64,000 nucleotides of DNA from Amoebidium appalachense. Taxonomy: Eukaryota > Ichthyosporea. The position numbers and the translations under genes were made by a program. The stretch is from contig CAVNZM010000008.1 of NCBI GenBank assembly GCA_963693365.1, positions 3,534,001-3,598,000 on the forward strand, in the 5' to 3' direction. Below are positions 48,530 through 60,500 of this stretch, in pieces (position 1 is the first letter of the stretch; each line of letters starts with the position of its first letter). The notes beneath the pieces are model-generated. The model was not told the origin of the DNA. It made no database searches and saw only the letters and a list, made by a program, of their open reading frames with translations.

Positions 48530-49266
48530 CATTGTTGCCTAGCATGTACATATGTCACTGGCTGCATTTGATTGGCTGTGCTGGAAAACGCAGTAGGCCG
48601 TCGAATGTGGCTGGGCCTCCGGCAATGTCCACGCAATAAAAAGTGTGTAAACCCCGCTAAATGCATTTACGGTGTCTATCCCCAAAATTCGCATTGGAAT
48701 ATTGGGCGCGCAGATCATCCGACCAATCAATCGTGTAGTCTCCCTGTACTCCTGCATTCCTCTGAACCGGCCGGCTCTAGGTGACGAATTCGAAGTTGAC
48801 CTCTCAGTGGATTGATCTATGAGCAGCCATTTTCTCTATTTCTCAACCGTTATTACTGCATAATGACTTCTATATTTTTCGCTTTGGATTTGTTCATGTG
48901 AGAGGTGATGAATCAAAAACCAATACTGCTGTTATCTATAAACAATAGAATGGCTTCTATTTTTTCTTTTGACTGGATTTATTCGACGGAAAGATATGCA
49001 AGTATGCACGGCATACTGAGACGGACAATAAAAACTTCACGAGTTATCCAATAACAAGTGCTTCTATTTTGCTGGGCATATCAATAAAGTCATTATAAAA
49101 TAAAAAAAATTCATGGTCATGCATATATATGCATATATGCAGGGGTTTACCCACTTTTTATTGCGTGGACACTGCCGGAGGCCCAGCCACATTCGACGGC
49201 CTACTGCGTTTTCCAGCGCAGCCAATCAAATGCAGCCAGTGACATATGTACATGCTAGGCAACAAT
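48530..49266. repeat. Large inverted repeat (about 125 bp arms)
   Basis: Arm 48530-48655 and arm 49142-49266 are reverse complements with about three mismatches (for example cattgttgcctagcatgtac against gtacatgctaggcaacaatg). The spacer is about 486 bp of AT-rich DNA. It is either a fold-back element or two oppositely oriented LINE tails, since the left arm sits just after the LINE fragment's stop. Confidence 0.85.
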
Positions 49267-50690
49267 GGTATTGATCGTGTATATATATACCGTACACGCC
49301 TAATGCATGTGCATGCTCAATGGTTACCTGTACTGAGCTGGTACGGTTGCATTCGCCTACAAATATACAGTGAGCCAATATGTAAAATACTGAGCTGAAA
49401 CCGTTAGTATAAGTCGCGGATCATGCTGGTGTAGCCTCTTTTTGGACCTGACCATGTGAAAAATCTGATGGCCAAAATACGCGGATCTCAGAATGTTTAG
49501 AAAAGCATGAAAACTATGGTGACCACATGATTACTATAATTAGGAATGCAATACACAATAACGGATAAAGGAATTTGCGTTGTCTTACATCTTGTGCTTG
49601 TCTGTTACATGGAAATGATTAAATCTATAAGGGGAAGGGGGGAGGGGGGGGAAGCGGGATGGAATCAGAAAGTTCTCAAAAATAACGACCGGTTTCATGA
49701 AGTAAACCATACTGTGAGACTCGGTTTGGACTGTTCTCGTCGTGTACTGCATGATGGTGCGTCGACATTCCATCATTCAGGAGGACATATAAAAAGAAAC
49801 CAATCATTGAATCCCCTTGAATTGGGCCAGACGGGTCACGGGTGTCCCTAACTGCTTGTTGCTAGACCGACTACATAATGAAGCTTCAACTAGTTGTAAT
49901 AGCAGTGATTTTGAGGCAACACATTCTTAATCTTATTCTTGGCCCAATTTAGCGCCACCCAGGCTAGATGCGATTTGTGAACAAAAATGCCCCCCAGCCT
50001 AGACAATTTTTACACCCTGGGCATAAAGCGCATGGACGAATCTGATTGGATTATATTGCTTAATCCTCGGGGTTTGCAATTGTTTCAGCAGTAAACTTCT
50101 CCTTGGAAATAAGTCTTGTACTACTACCTCTGTTTCCATATCCATGGCCAAGCCTGGCCTATTTTGCCCAATTTCCTGCTGCTGTTCCCTTCAAGTGTAC
50201 ATTACTAAAGCTTTGACAGGTTGTGATTACAAAAATTGCGTCATCATGCATGCAGTACCACGTAACGTATCTTCGTGCATGATGCTGCATGACGTGTGTG
50301 CCGTGTGCCACATGTGTGTCGTGTATGTGTGTGTGTGTGTCGTGTGTGTGTGTGTGCGTTTATGTTTTTGTGCTTGTATGTGCGCGTGTGGCGTGCGTGT
50401 GGTTTTGTGTGCCACAGTGGCAAGCGTGTGCGTGTGCACGTGTTCAGACGATGCATGCATATGCACGCGTGACTTCGTGTGTGCCGAGCTACATGTACAG
50501 CGAGTGGCCCCTAGCTATAGCTAAGAAAGAGAGAGTGGTACTACTAAGAGATTGATCGATAGAGAGAAAGCGAGAAGTATACATAGAGAGATAGAGACAG
50601 AGAAAGAGCGAGGAACAGATATGTGTGAGAGAGGGAGGGGAGGGAGAAGAGGGAGAGAGCTCGAGAGAGACAGTTAACTAACTGAACTTA
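49267..50690 (+). other. Spacer without recognised gene
   Basis: Mixed AT-rich sequence. There is a short TG-rich stretch at about 50310-50480 and the start of GA-rich DNA near 50520. No gene, RNA or element is supported. Confidence 0.5.
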
Positions 50691-50699
50691 TAATTAGCC

Positions 50700-50945
<246 letters not shown>

Positions 50946-51250
50946 AGAGACGCTGTAGTGAGACGAGAAAGGGACTCCCTCCTCACCTGGCAAGTGCCCA
51001 ACTGCATGTTGGAGTGCAGACTTACGCTCACTCCACAATATGTTTATGTTAGCTTTACAATTGGTTCCGTGTACACAGACACACGCTGACACTCGATCAC
51101 CACATGCACATCTGCATAGTTGAGGAATGTTGCCAATTGTGTTTTGACTGCAAACGATTGGTTCACTGGGCCCAGAGATCTCTATATGAAAGTAACCAAT
51201 CCGATTAGCGCCTGGCATCCGGATTACATTCCAGACTGCTGCCCCACGGG

Positions 51251-51257
51251 TATATAA
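51251..51257 (+). promoter_or_regulatory. TATA box (plus) ahead of the palindrome array
   Basis: TATATAA preceded by attggt/ccaat elements near 51156-51200. A start site 25-30 bp downstream would fall at about 51280, on top of the first ATG (51282) of a 98-codon frame. That leaves almost no 5' leader and makes translation from that ATG doubtful. The 13-mer cagtcatggagtt is tandemly duplicated at the expected start. Confidence 0.5.
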
Positions 51258-51281
51258 GCCACGTCTCTGCCAGGTGCAGTC

Positions 51282-51578
51282 ATGGAGTTCAGTCATGGAG
51301 TTAACACACTGAAAGCAGTAAAAAACGGGTCAGCGCCCAAGCGCGCCACGACGACCCTAGTCACAGCGGACTCTACTTCCAACACTGCATTGGTTGAATC
51401 GACTTGCTCCGAGCAGAATTATTCTGCAAAAGGCAGAGTACTATCTATGGTTAATCTTTTAGAAAAATTATTCTGCAAAAGCAGAATTACTCTACAAAAG
51501 CAGAATCATTCTGCTAAATATCAGAATCAATCTGCAACCAGCAGAATCAATCTGCTAAACGCAGAATCAATCTGCTAA
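51282..51578 (+). other. Small ORF running into the palindrome array; coding status doubtful
   Basis: A 98-codon frame directly below a TATA box. Its second half is translation of the GCAGAAT palindromes (KQNHSAKYQNQSATSRINLL). No domain is recognised. A non-coding transcript with hairpins is as likely as a protein. Confidence 0.3.
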
Positions 51579-51775
51579 AAGCAGAGTTATTCTGCTGTCG
51601 AAGGCAGAACTTATGTAATTGAATTCTGCTTTTGCGGAATGTGGTCCTGCTTTTGCAGAATAATTCTGCAAAAAGCAGAATAATTCTGCTGAAAGTGATT
51701 CTGCTTGTTCAGAATAATTCAGATTTTTTCAGAATAATTCAGTTCTTTGCCTGATTCCGCTTTTGCAGAACTTCT
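51413..51775. repeat. Array of about 11 short palindromes, GCAGAAT-N-ATTCTGC
   Basis: Perfect 15-mers such as gcagaattattctgc and gcagaataattctgc (twice) recur with near-perfect variants (gcagaatcattctgc, gcagaatcaatctgc twice, gcagagttattctgc, tcagaataattcaga). They are separated mainly by A-rich or T-rich spacers of 4-15 nt. Each unit can form a hairpin or a dyad protein-binding site. This is not a known CRISPR layout, because spacers are too short and irregular. Confidence 0.85.
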
Positions 51776-52179
51776 GTGGTTGGGCCCTCTCTCTGGCCCT
51801 CAGAGGTCTGACATCTGCGAGGGAGAGCTTCAAGTGGCCTACACTGAGCGTTACGTCACCGAGAGAGCACGCACTGGAGCACGTGTGTGCCGTGCATTGC
51901 ATGCGTTTGTGCATACGCGTTATATCATGTGTCCGTTTGCTTTGCAACCTGCTGGCCCATGACTAGAAAATGTCATATGTTAGTAAATGTGTGTGTGTGT
52001 GTCAGTGTGACACAGCCGGATATATTATGTGTGTGTTTCAAATATAAGAGATTCTCGTGAGCGCAGGCTCAATGCCCGGGTCACCGCACGTGGTTTGCCA
52101 AGTGTGTGTATCGTGGTGTATGTGGGCCGTGTCCGTATGCACATGCGTCACGGCGCATTTCACGGTCATGGTGTGTGCC

Positions 52180-52182
<3 letters not shown>

Positions 52183-52260
<78 letters not shown>

Positions 52261-52263
52261 CTT

Positions 52264-52300
<37 letters not shown>

Positions 52301-52550
52301 GACTGTGTGTGTGTGTGTGTGTGTGTGCACGTGTGTGTGTGTGTGTGTGTCACGGTGTGTGTGTGTGTCACTTTGTGTGTCACGGTGTGTGTGTGCGTGT
52401 GTGTGTGTGTGTCATGCCATTAGTGTGTGTGTCACGGTGTGTGAGCGTGTGTGTGTGTGCACGGTGCATGTGTGTGTGTGTGTGTGCGTGCGTGACGGGG
52501 TGTGTGTGTGTGTGTGTGCGTGCGTGTGTCACACCGGTAACTGCCCGGTT
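52183..52550 (+). repeat. (TG)n region with cacggtg interruptions
   Basis: A pure TG tract at 52183-52259, then TG-rich sequence interrupted by recurrent gtcacggtgtg words to about 52550. Confidence 0.9.
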
Positions 52551-52823
52551 TGTGCGTGGAGGCGTGTGCCACGGGTGTGCGTGTGTTTGCTACAGTATTC
52601 TTGCTGATGCCGAATCACGTATGTAGTAGTAGTTAATCTGTAAGCGATGGCCAGATAAGTTTTGAAAGGGGTGTTTAAAAGAAATCCACACGTGTGCACC
52701 TGCCCGGTGCTGAAAAACTTGAGGGAGGCCGTGCGGGCAGTAGCCACTGAGCCGGGCCAGGGGGAAAGGGGAGGGTGTTAATAGTCAATAAGTTAGTTAT
52801 TGTGCTAATAGGCCTAGCTCGAA

Positions 52824-52891
<68 letters not shown>
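52824..52891 (+). repeat. Poly-G run of 68 nt
   Basis: Sixty-eight consecutive G, among the longest homopolymers in the window. Confidence 0.95.
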
Positions 52892-52892
<1 letters not shown>

Positions 52893-53044
52893 GGGGGGAG
52901 GTAGTGGGGTTCGACTGAAGCCTGACGATGGACGCATCGTGATTCATGTGAAGCCAATGCCATGCTTTGAACGAGTGAGCAATACATGTGCACATTGAGA
53001 ACGGTGAGACTCCGTGAGATTTCAAGTGGATAGATAGGCGTGGC

Positions 53045-53470
53045 CGGAGGCTCAGAGGAATATGTCACAGTGGCACAGTGTCACTATCTACTGAGTTCTG
53101 TCTCAGTCACTAACACGGCACCTAGTGAGTCTCAGTGTACCCTAACTAGCCTATTAGGGTGCGTTTTTTTCATTATAATCGATGCAGTCACAGCAACACA
53201 AACTACCTATCCTAACTACTCAGCACACCGTGACTCCGTCAGTGAGCTCACAGCTTTAATATCATTTGAGTTGAGCAGCTGCCAGGAGTACGTGCAGGGA
53301 ATCTCCCCCCCCACCCCCACACCCCTTTTCCCTGTAGCAGTACAAGATGTAGCCTCGTACCAAATGTAGCCGACCCCCCAAATCACCTATAGTACCAGTT
53401 TAGTTAGTGACTGAGACAGAACTTAAAATAGTGACGCTGTGCCACTGTGACATATTCCTCTGAGCCTCCG
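53045..53470. mobile_element. MITE-like element with about 75 bp terminal inverted repeats
   Basis: The left end cggaggctcagaggaatatg (53045 on) is the reverse complement of the right end catattcctctgagcctccg (to 53470). Similarity extends inward about 75 bp through gtggcacag and gttctgtctcagtcactaac. Total length is 426 bp with no coding capacity, typical of a non-autonomous DNA transposon. I could not define a target-site duplication. Confidence 0.75.
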
Positions 53471-53793
53471 CCCCGGGGAACAGAACGGGACAAACCATAA
53501 ATCTATACGTGGCCTGACCTTATGTGTGCATAAGATGATTTTGTTGTCACCGTCTAGAGATAAGTGATCGGTTTCTTTAACACTGAATGGCATACATTCT
53601 CCCGGCTGCTTTATCTAAGTTGCTGCCAACTATGTTGGTGAAGCCTTGCCAAATTGGTATACTCAAAACGATGTGTGTCTGAATATCCGTATATGTGCAA
53701 TCATGCATCATATCCTATCATTCCCATCTCTCCCTTGGGAAGAGGGGGAGGCGGGCAGGCGGGGGAGGGGGGGGATCCGGAGGGGAGGGGGAA

Positions 53794-53826
<33 letters not shown>

Positions 53827-54101
53827 GCAATCATTAAGCAATAATTACCAAGTATTTGGGTTCAACTAGGCATTAGCTGCTATAGTGATCATATCCCCGA
53901 TAACGGTTCAAGGTGATTGTATCTTTGTATTCCGGGCCACCGGCCCTACATCTTTAATGTTGCCTCAAGCCTGATCGCATCCAATTTGAGACCTCAAAAT
54001 CGCCTCCGATCTAGGGCATGTCGCCCCCCATAGAATCGAGATATGTAAGAAGTGGGCACGTCAAAATGTCCGTCTTGATGTCTACTCTAAATGCACCCGG
54101 A

Positions 54102-54346
54102 GGTTTACGCTGTTTACTCGAGGCAAAGAGAGACCAGTCTCAGGTATGGGGGCGGTTTTGCTTGGAATATCCCCTCGGCGGTATATCATGATCAAGTACA
54201 TAGATGTCGGGTGATGATTATATATCAGGGTTTACTTTCTCTTCGAGGCACCATAAAGACTAAGAAAACCAATTAGTTGGGTTCCCCGTTTTTGTTGTTT
54301 TTTTTTGTTTTTTTTTCCCGGGCTCCCCTGGGACACTCGGTATCAG

Positions 54347-54435
<89 letters not shown>

Positions 54436-55015
54436 AGAATTTTGTAATGATGTGTTTCTCAAGCCAATCAATACATCCGTAATAAACAGGTCATAGTTAC
54501 GCGTGTTTAGTATAAAATCAAGGATGTTGTAATTTTCAGGTAGGCTATCTTTCTGGGTGTCTGTTGTGAATGTGTCGTGTGTGTGTTGCGGTATTATGTG
54601 GTCTATCAAACTACATTTGGCGATACAAAATCGTTTAAACTGGTGTGTGTGTGTGTTGTTTGGGCATAAAAACGATGCCACCTTATACTTATTAGATCTC
54701 CACTGTATAGCACGTGTACAGTAAAAGCGTGGCAATTGATCAATAATGCCATCAGCTAGAGAAAGACCAGTTCTACTGAAGGTAATATGTATTTAGGTGT
54801 TATACATTTGCAAGTGCCATATTTGGCAATATGGTTAAGGAGGTCATTATATAAAAAACGAGACATTAGGCTTAGTTTTTCAAGGCGTCTGCTTTCATCG
54901 GGTCTAGTGTCGTGTGGTATCTTTTTCCATTTGTTATAATGTGTAATTATTTTGTGATTATGTACATGTCTAAAAAGTAAGTGGCAGTCCAAAGTCACAC
55001 GCACACTTTTGCGGA
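54102..55015 (-). mobile_element. 5'-truncated LINE copy with 13 bp target-site duplication
   Basis: Matches the 3' end of the LINE at 2594 (3' tail, TG tract at about 54349-54432, and ORF2 C-terminal coding up to MRVTLDCHLLFRHVHNHK), then stops abruptly. The 13-mer aaatgcacccgga flanks it at 54089-54101 and 55016-55028. This is a classic target-site duplication from target-primed reverse transcription. ORF2 coding carries frameshifts, so it is a dead copy. Confidence 0.92.
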
Positions 55016-55935
55016 AAATGCACCCGGATACTTGCCCAGCGCCACCGCGAGAACATCTTGAAATTTTGGTTTGAAAATTTGAATTTTTACCAATTGACCC
55101 TAAATTGGCGCTTTTCTGGAAAACAATGAAGGAGGGTTGCTATTACAAAAATAAGGTGTTCTACATGCTCAGCGCCATGGGCTTCCTGGTGAAACTTTTT
55201 TCAAAATTCAAAATTTTCGCAGAAATTTCTGAGATATTTGCATCAACAAAAAGAACCCCCTGGGGGGGGGGTTAAATTTCAAACCCACTAATATCCATTG
55301 GGTATCCATTTTATTCCGGTCCGGGCCCGGCGCCAAGCATATGGGACTGAATCACATGTGTGCACTTATATGTCTGTGTCTGTCGCTGTGTGTGTGTGTG
55401 TATGGAGGGAAGGGGGGGGGGGGGGGTCGTGTGGTACCTTTTTCCATTTGTTATATTGTGTAATTATTTTGTACATGTCTAAAAGGTAAGTGGCAGTCCA
55501 AAGTCACACGCACACTTTTGCGGGAAATGCACCCGGATACTTGCCCAGCACCACCGCGAGAACATCTTGAAATTTTGGTTTGAAAATTTAAATTTTTACC
55601 AATTGACCCTAAATTGGCGCTTTTCTGGAAAACAATGAAGGAGGGGTGCTATTACAAAAATTAGGTGTTCTACGTGCTCAGCGTCATCGAATTCCTGGTG
55701 AAACTTTTTTCAAGATTCGAAATTTCGCAAAAATTTCTGAGATATTTGCATCAACATAAAGAACCCCCTGGGGGGGTTAAGAAACCCACTGATATCCATC
55801 GGGTATCCATTTTATTCCGGTCCGGGCCCGGCGCCAAGCATATGGGACTGTATCACATGTGTGCACCTATGTGTCTGTGTCTGTCGCTGTGTGTGTGTGT
55901 GTATGGAGGGAAGGGGGGCGGGGGGGGGGGAGGGG
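54909..55935 (+). repeat. Tandem duplication of about 517 bp spanning the LINE 5' junction
   Basis: Unit 1 starts at 54909 and unit 2 at 55426 (both gtcgtgtggta). Each contains the last part of the LINE fragment, its junction (gcacccggatacttgcccag), a unique stretch (ccaattgaccctaaattggc) and a TG/G-run end. Unit 2 lacks a short gattatgt segment and has other small changes. The joint lies in a G-run, so the duplication came after the LINE insertion. Confidence 0.9.
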
Positions 55936-56380
55936 GGGAAAGAGTGGGGGGGGGAGGGGGGGGGGAAGTGGGGGGGCGGGGGGAGGGGGAGGGATTGGGG
56001 TGCCATGCTTCCAGGACCCGCACGGCCTCCGGATCCGGCGCCGGCCCAGGAGACTTGAGCTATGCTTCCAGTAATATGTTCAGATGTGTGGTGTATGTGT
56101 GTGTGTGTATGCGTACATGTACATGTGTGTGTCTACGCAGTTTGTCCGTGCTTGTGCCACGTGTGTGACACTGTGTACCGTTCCTCCCCCCCCCCCCCCC
56201 CCCCCCCCTTTGGCCCAGGGTGACCCGATTCGGGTCGGGTCGGGAGGCTATGATGACGTAATTAGGCCGGGTCGGGTCGGGTGAGAGGGGGGTCAAATTG
56301 GTGCATTTTGTGTTTTGTGTGTCATTCGACAGATCTCGACGAGGCCAAATATCGATCCATCCAAAAAAATTTCAAATCCG

Positions 56381-56452
56381 CTGTCGGGAAGTATTTTGTT
56401 TCATTTTTTCAATTTACTGTCGGGAAGTATTTTGTTTCATTTTTTCAATTTA
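56381..56452 (+). repeat. Two perfect tandem copies of a 36 bp unit
   Basis: The unit ctgtcgggaagtattttgtt and following 16 bases is repeated at 56381-56416 and 56417-56452. No gene is evident. Confidence 0.9.
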
Positions 56453-56555
56453 GGAGGGCTTCAGCCTTGAGGCACCATACTAATTATGCACGCGCTTGCA
56501 CTGGCCACGATACCATAGTGCACCCACGGTACACACATCGTTCTTCATACTGTAG

Positions 56556-56586
<31 letters not shown>

Positions 56587-56985
56587 CCTCCCCCTCCCCT
56601 CCCCTCCCTCCCCTCCCCCCAGCCCCCCGCCCGCCCCTCGTCCCTCAAAAAAAAAAAAAAGAAAGAAAGAAAACCGTCCACCACCATTAAAAAAACAAAA
56701 AAACAAACAAGTTCAGTTAATTGTTACGGTCGCGGGGCAAGGAGACCATAATGAAGCAAGTATATAATATAGCCCCAGTAGTTCTACAGTTTCATGTACT
56801 ACGCCCCCGCTTCTCGGCCAGGCTCTATGTTAATAACGCGTTATGGGCACCGATTGAAAAACGAAGTGGCTGCATGCGTCACACATATCTTTGCTGGATT
56901 CCATGCACGAAAGACCTACTTGGTTTACAAAACGGGGCAAAAACATGTACGTTGTACACATCCATCCGAACACTTAACCCGGGGC

Positions 56986-57020
<35 letters not shown>

Positions 57021-57551
57021 ATGCACTCCCCATCACACAAACTGACATGTGCATCAGCACGTACGTGTACAGAAGGTAGCCTATCACTCTGACCAAACAT
57101 AATACACACGTGCTAGGAATAAACAACAAATCAGTGATGCTCTTTATGATTTTATTGTGTCAAGAATTATAAGCCCTCCCACAAAGGAAGGCGAGATCCA
57201 CAGGCATAGTTAAGGTTTAGATGAGTCCTATAATTATTTCACATCGCGAAGTCCGTTGACTAAATATTTCGGTTGTTAAAACCTGTTGTAATACCTGTAC
57301 ATATGAGTCGCATATCATAATATTAAAGAATACACAAGGCGTCGTGGAGCCACTACTGTAATCCATGAAAGGGCAAGCTTCGGAGGCATGAAACAAAGAT
57401 ATCAAGGTAAGGTTTGCTCTAATGGAACAATATTGGCAAAAACAAAACCAAACTATCGAAATGCACCTCAGTGCTAAAGTCAGTTCATGGCACATTCCTA
57501 AATCTTGCTATCTTGCTACTAACTGGGAAATAACCTCGTTTCCCTCAACCC
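56453..57551 (+). other. Spacer downstream of the Thr/Cys-rich gene
   Basis: Contains a C-run with an A-run (about 56555-56660), an A-run near 56987-57019 and otherwise plain sequence. It presumably holds the 3' UTR of the minus-strand gene that ends at 57552. No other gene is supported. Confidence 0.5.
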
Positions 57552-60500
57552 CTACAGTTGCAATTCCTGATCATTGATTGGAATAATATCATCAGCGGTA
57601 AAATCATCCAAAGGCGTCCAATCCTGATCGACTGAACCAGGCGGAGCCGATCCGAGCGAGGCGCCCAGCCCTTCATCTTCGATATTGTCATCGGGTTCGG
57701 AATCTTCGATCGGAATTATATCCGGATGCAGGTCGCCGTTGTTACCAGTAGGGTTTGCGCAGTCTGTACGCGTTACCACCACCGTTTGTGTGCAATCGGC
57801 GCATCTTGTCGCCGTTGTCGTGATTATGGTGGGACGGACGATCGTGGTGGTGGTAGAGCATTGACCTGGGAGACATGTCGGTTGAATGACTGATTGTGTG
57901 AACGTTTGCGTGCGTGTAGTGGGCACACATGTAGGAACGGGCCCATCCGAACATGTCGTAGGGAAAACGGTGGTGGTGCGGGTGACAATGCGCGTGCGTG
58001 TAGTCGTTTGAGCGCAGCTGGTAACCGTTTCGGTGGGAACAAGGAGATAAGGGTCGTTGGTGCATCTGGGCGGGTAAGCGGTCTGCGTGATTGGGCGATA
58101 CGCCGTAGCCGTGCGCGTACATGTTGGGTCCGGGGTGCACGTAGGAATGGTGGTGATGGTTGTGCGTGTGGTTGTGTACGGGCAGCGGGTGTTGTCCGTC
58201 GAGCACGACGTAGGATAGATGGTGGTGGTGGTGGGCCGAAGAATCGTCGCGGTGGTTGTTGCAGTGCACCCTCCGTTGTAGTTTATGCAAGTAATCGGGT
58301 ATACTGTCTGTGTTGTAAGTTGGGTGGTGGTGGTGGTTGGACAATCAGGGGTAGGTGTTGGGCGGCACGTCGCCGTAACTGTGCGTGAAGTGACACGTGT
58401 GCGTGTGAGCGTGAACGGAGGCACAGTGTTGCAGTTTGTGCATGTGTAGAGGATGGTGGTGGTGGTTGGGGTGGGAGGGATGGGTTGGTCTGTACATGTA
58501 GCCTGCGTGGTGGTGACGGTTTGTACGGTGGTGCGGGTGGTGGGATGAAGAACGGTGGACGTGGTGGTGCGCGTGACCGTATTGGGAGCGTCGTAGCAGA
58601 TGGTGGTGGTATCGGTGCTCGCAGGAGTGGTAACGGTCTGCAGAGATTTGTGTGTGTAGGTTAGAATTAAGCCCCCTTTTTATTCTTCCACCTCTTCCGC
58701 TTCTGTTGTTTTCCCTCTGTTACCCCACTGAACCTACCCTCACCCCCTCCCCTTTACCCAGGCCACCACCCCCCTCCCCTCCCCCCCCCCCCTCCCCCCC
58801 CCCCCCCCCCCTCCCCTCCCCCTTTACCCACCTCTGCTAGCCCTCCTTTTGACCACCATCGACCATCTACAACCACACACACCAAAAAAAGGTACCCGTT
58901 TTGGTTCTCAGTCATAACACACAGCCACGCAAACTCTGAAGAACAAAGACAGCGAGGACTGGGGTGTCACGTGGTGGGGTGGGGGTTTTGGGGGGGGGGG
59001 GGGGGGGGGGGGGCAGGAATATAACGAATCAAAGCGGCGAACTAATCAATTTTGTTGAAAGAAGCACAACACCTACGTTTTCACCCCCCCCCCCCCCCCC
59101 CCCCCCCCCCTCCCCCCAACACACACACACAAAAAAAAGGGAAAATCCTAGTCCATCTCTTTGGCTAAGAGCACACTATGAAATTTGTGCATTAATCCAA
59201 GTACAAAGCTAAGAAAGCCTGAAAGTTAACGAGAGGCCACTCCCATACAAAATGAGCCGGGGTAAAAGAAGGCAGCTATGCCATTATAGGCGACATGCGC
59301 CAGAATATGCAAGGGTAGGGTGAGGTGGGAGGGGAAAGAGGCTCAAGAAAGAGGCGGCGCGGCCCGAATGGGGGGGAGAAGAAAGAGAAAGGAAGGCGGG
59401 AGGGGGAAGACAGGGGAGGGGGGCAGGGGGGGTTGGGGGAGGGGGGAGGGGGGAGTTAAGCAGGACACTACAATCGTTCATATTCTTTTTTTTTGTATAG
59501 AGAAAGTGGGTGGGCAGTGCAGGATGTTACGAGTACAGCATTTTGTGAGGGGTCGGGCAGGAGAGGGGAGGTGGGGGAGGGGGGAGGTGGGGAGAAGGGG
59601 GGGGGGGGGGGGGGAAGGGGGGGGGGGGGGGGCACACCAAATGGTGGGAGAACAGGGGGAGGGTGTGTTTTTGTGTGTGGGGGGGGGGGGAGGGGGGGGA
59701 GGGGAGGGGGGGGGGGGGGGGGGGGGGGGAGGGGGGGGAGGAAGGGGTTCTTACCGAAGGATCACCGTTCACAGTAACCACGGTGGTACGTGTAGTGAAT
59801 GACGTTGCCGTGCTTGTTAGCGTTTGCGTAACAGGTGGGGGATTTGATGTCACAACCGCCGTACGTGTAACGGTTACAGGATCTCCGGTCACCGTACGCG
59901 TAACGAGATTTGTTCTTGTTGATGTTTCAGTTTCTGTTTCTGTTTCAAACAGAAGTACAGTTTGCACCGTGGTACGCGTGGCGGTGCGAATAACCGACGT
60001 GGTAGAGGTGGTGCTAGCAAAATCGGTCGTGATCGAAACACGCGTGCTCGTAATCGTAACCGGATCTCCGGTAAGTGTTGTTGTGACGACCCCCGTTTGA
60101 GTGATAACGTCAGTGAGAACAGTGGTTGCTGTTTGGACAATCGGGTCGGGTTTCGGGTTTGGGGGGCAGCATGAATTGCACGCAGGCTGGGGCGGGCAGC
60201 ATGCGTTGCACGCCTGACATCCAGGGCAACACGAGTTACAACCACGGCAGCATGAGTTACAGCTTCCCCCTGAACAACATGAGCTACAACCCGGGCAACT
60301 GGGGCAAGAGGGGCAGTCCCCCCCTTTGTTAAAAATGAGAAAACGGCGGAAACGTGAAAAGGATGATTCGCTGGGTGTCACGTCTGGGCTTGACTTTTCC
60401 TCGTTTGTTTCCTCCTCGTTGTTGCCCAATCCGGGCCTTTGGGAGGTTGTGATTGATCCTGTAGGGTTGAAGGTGATGGCGTGAGTGGGGAGACACTGGT

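Noticed and set aside
51413-51775. CRISPR array
   Set aside because: Repeats are 15-bp palindromes with 4-15 nt irregular spacers in a eukaryotic context; no cas genes and no uniform unique spacers.
56226-56282. Telomere-like cgggtcgggt repeats
   Set aside because: Only two short clusters of gggtc units inside ordinary sequence; no terminal array.
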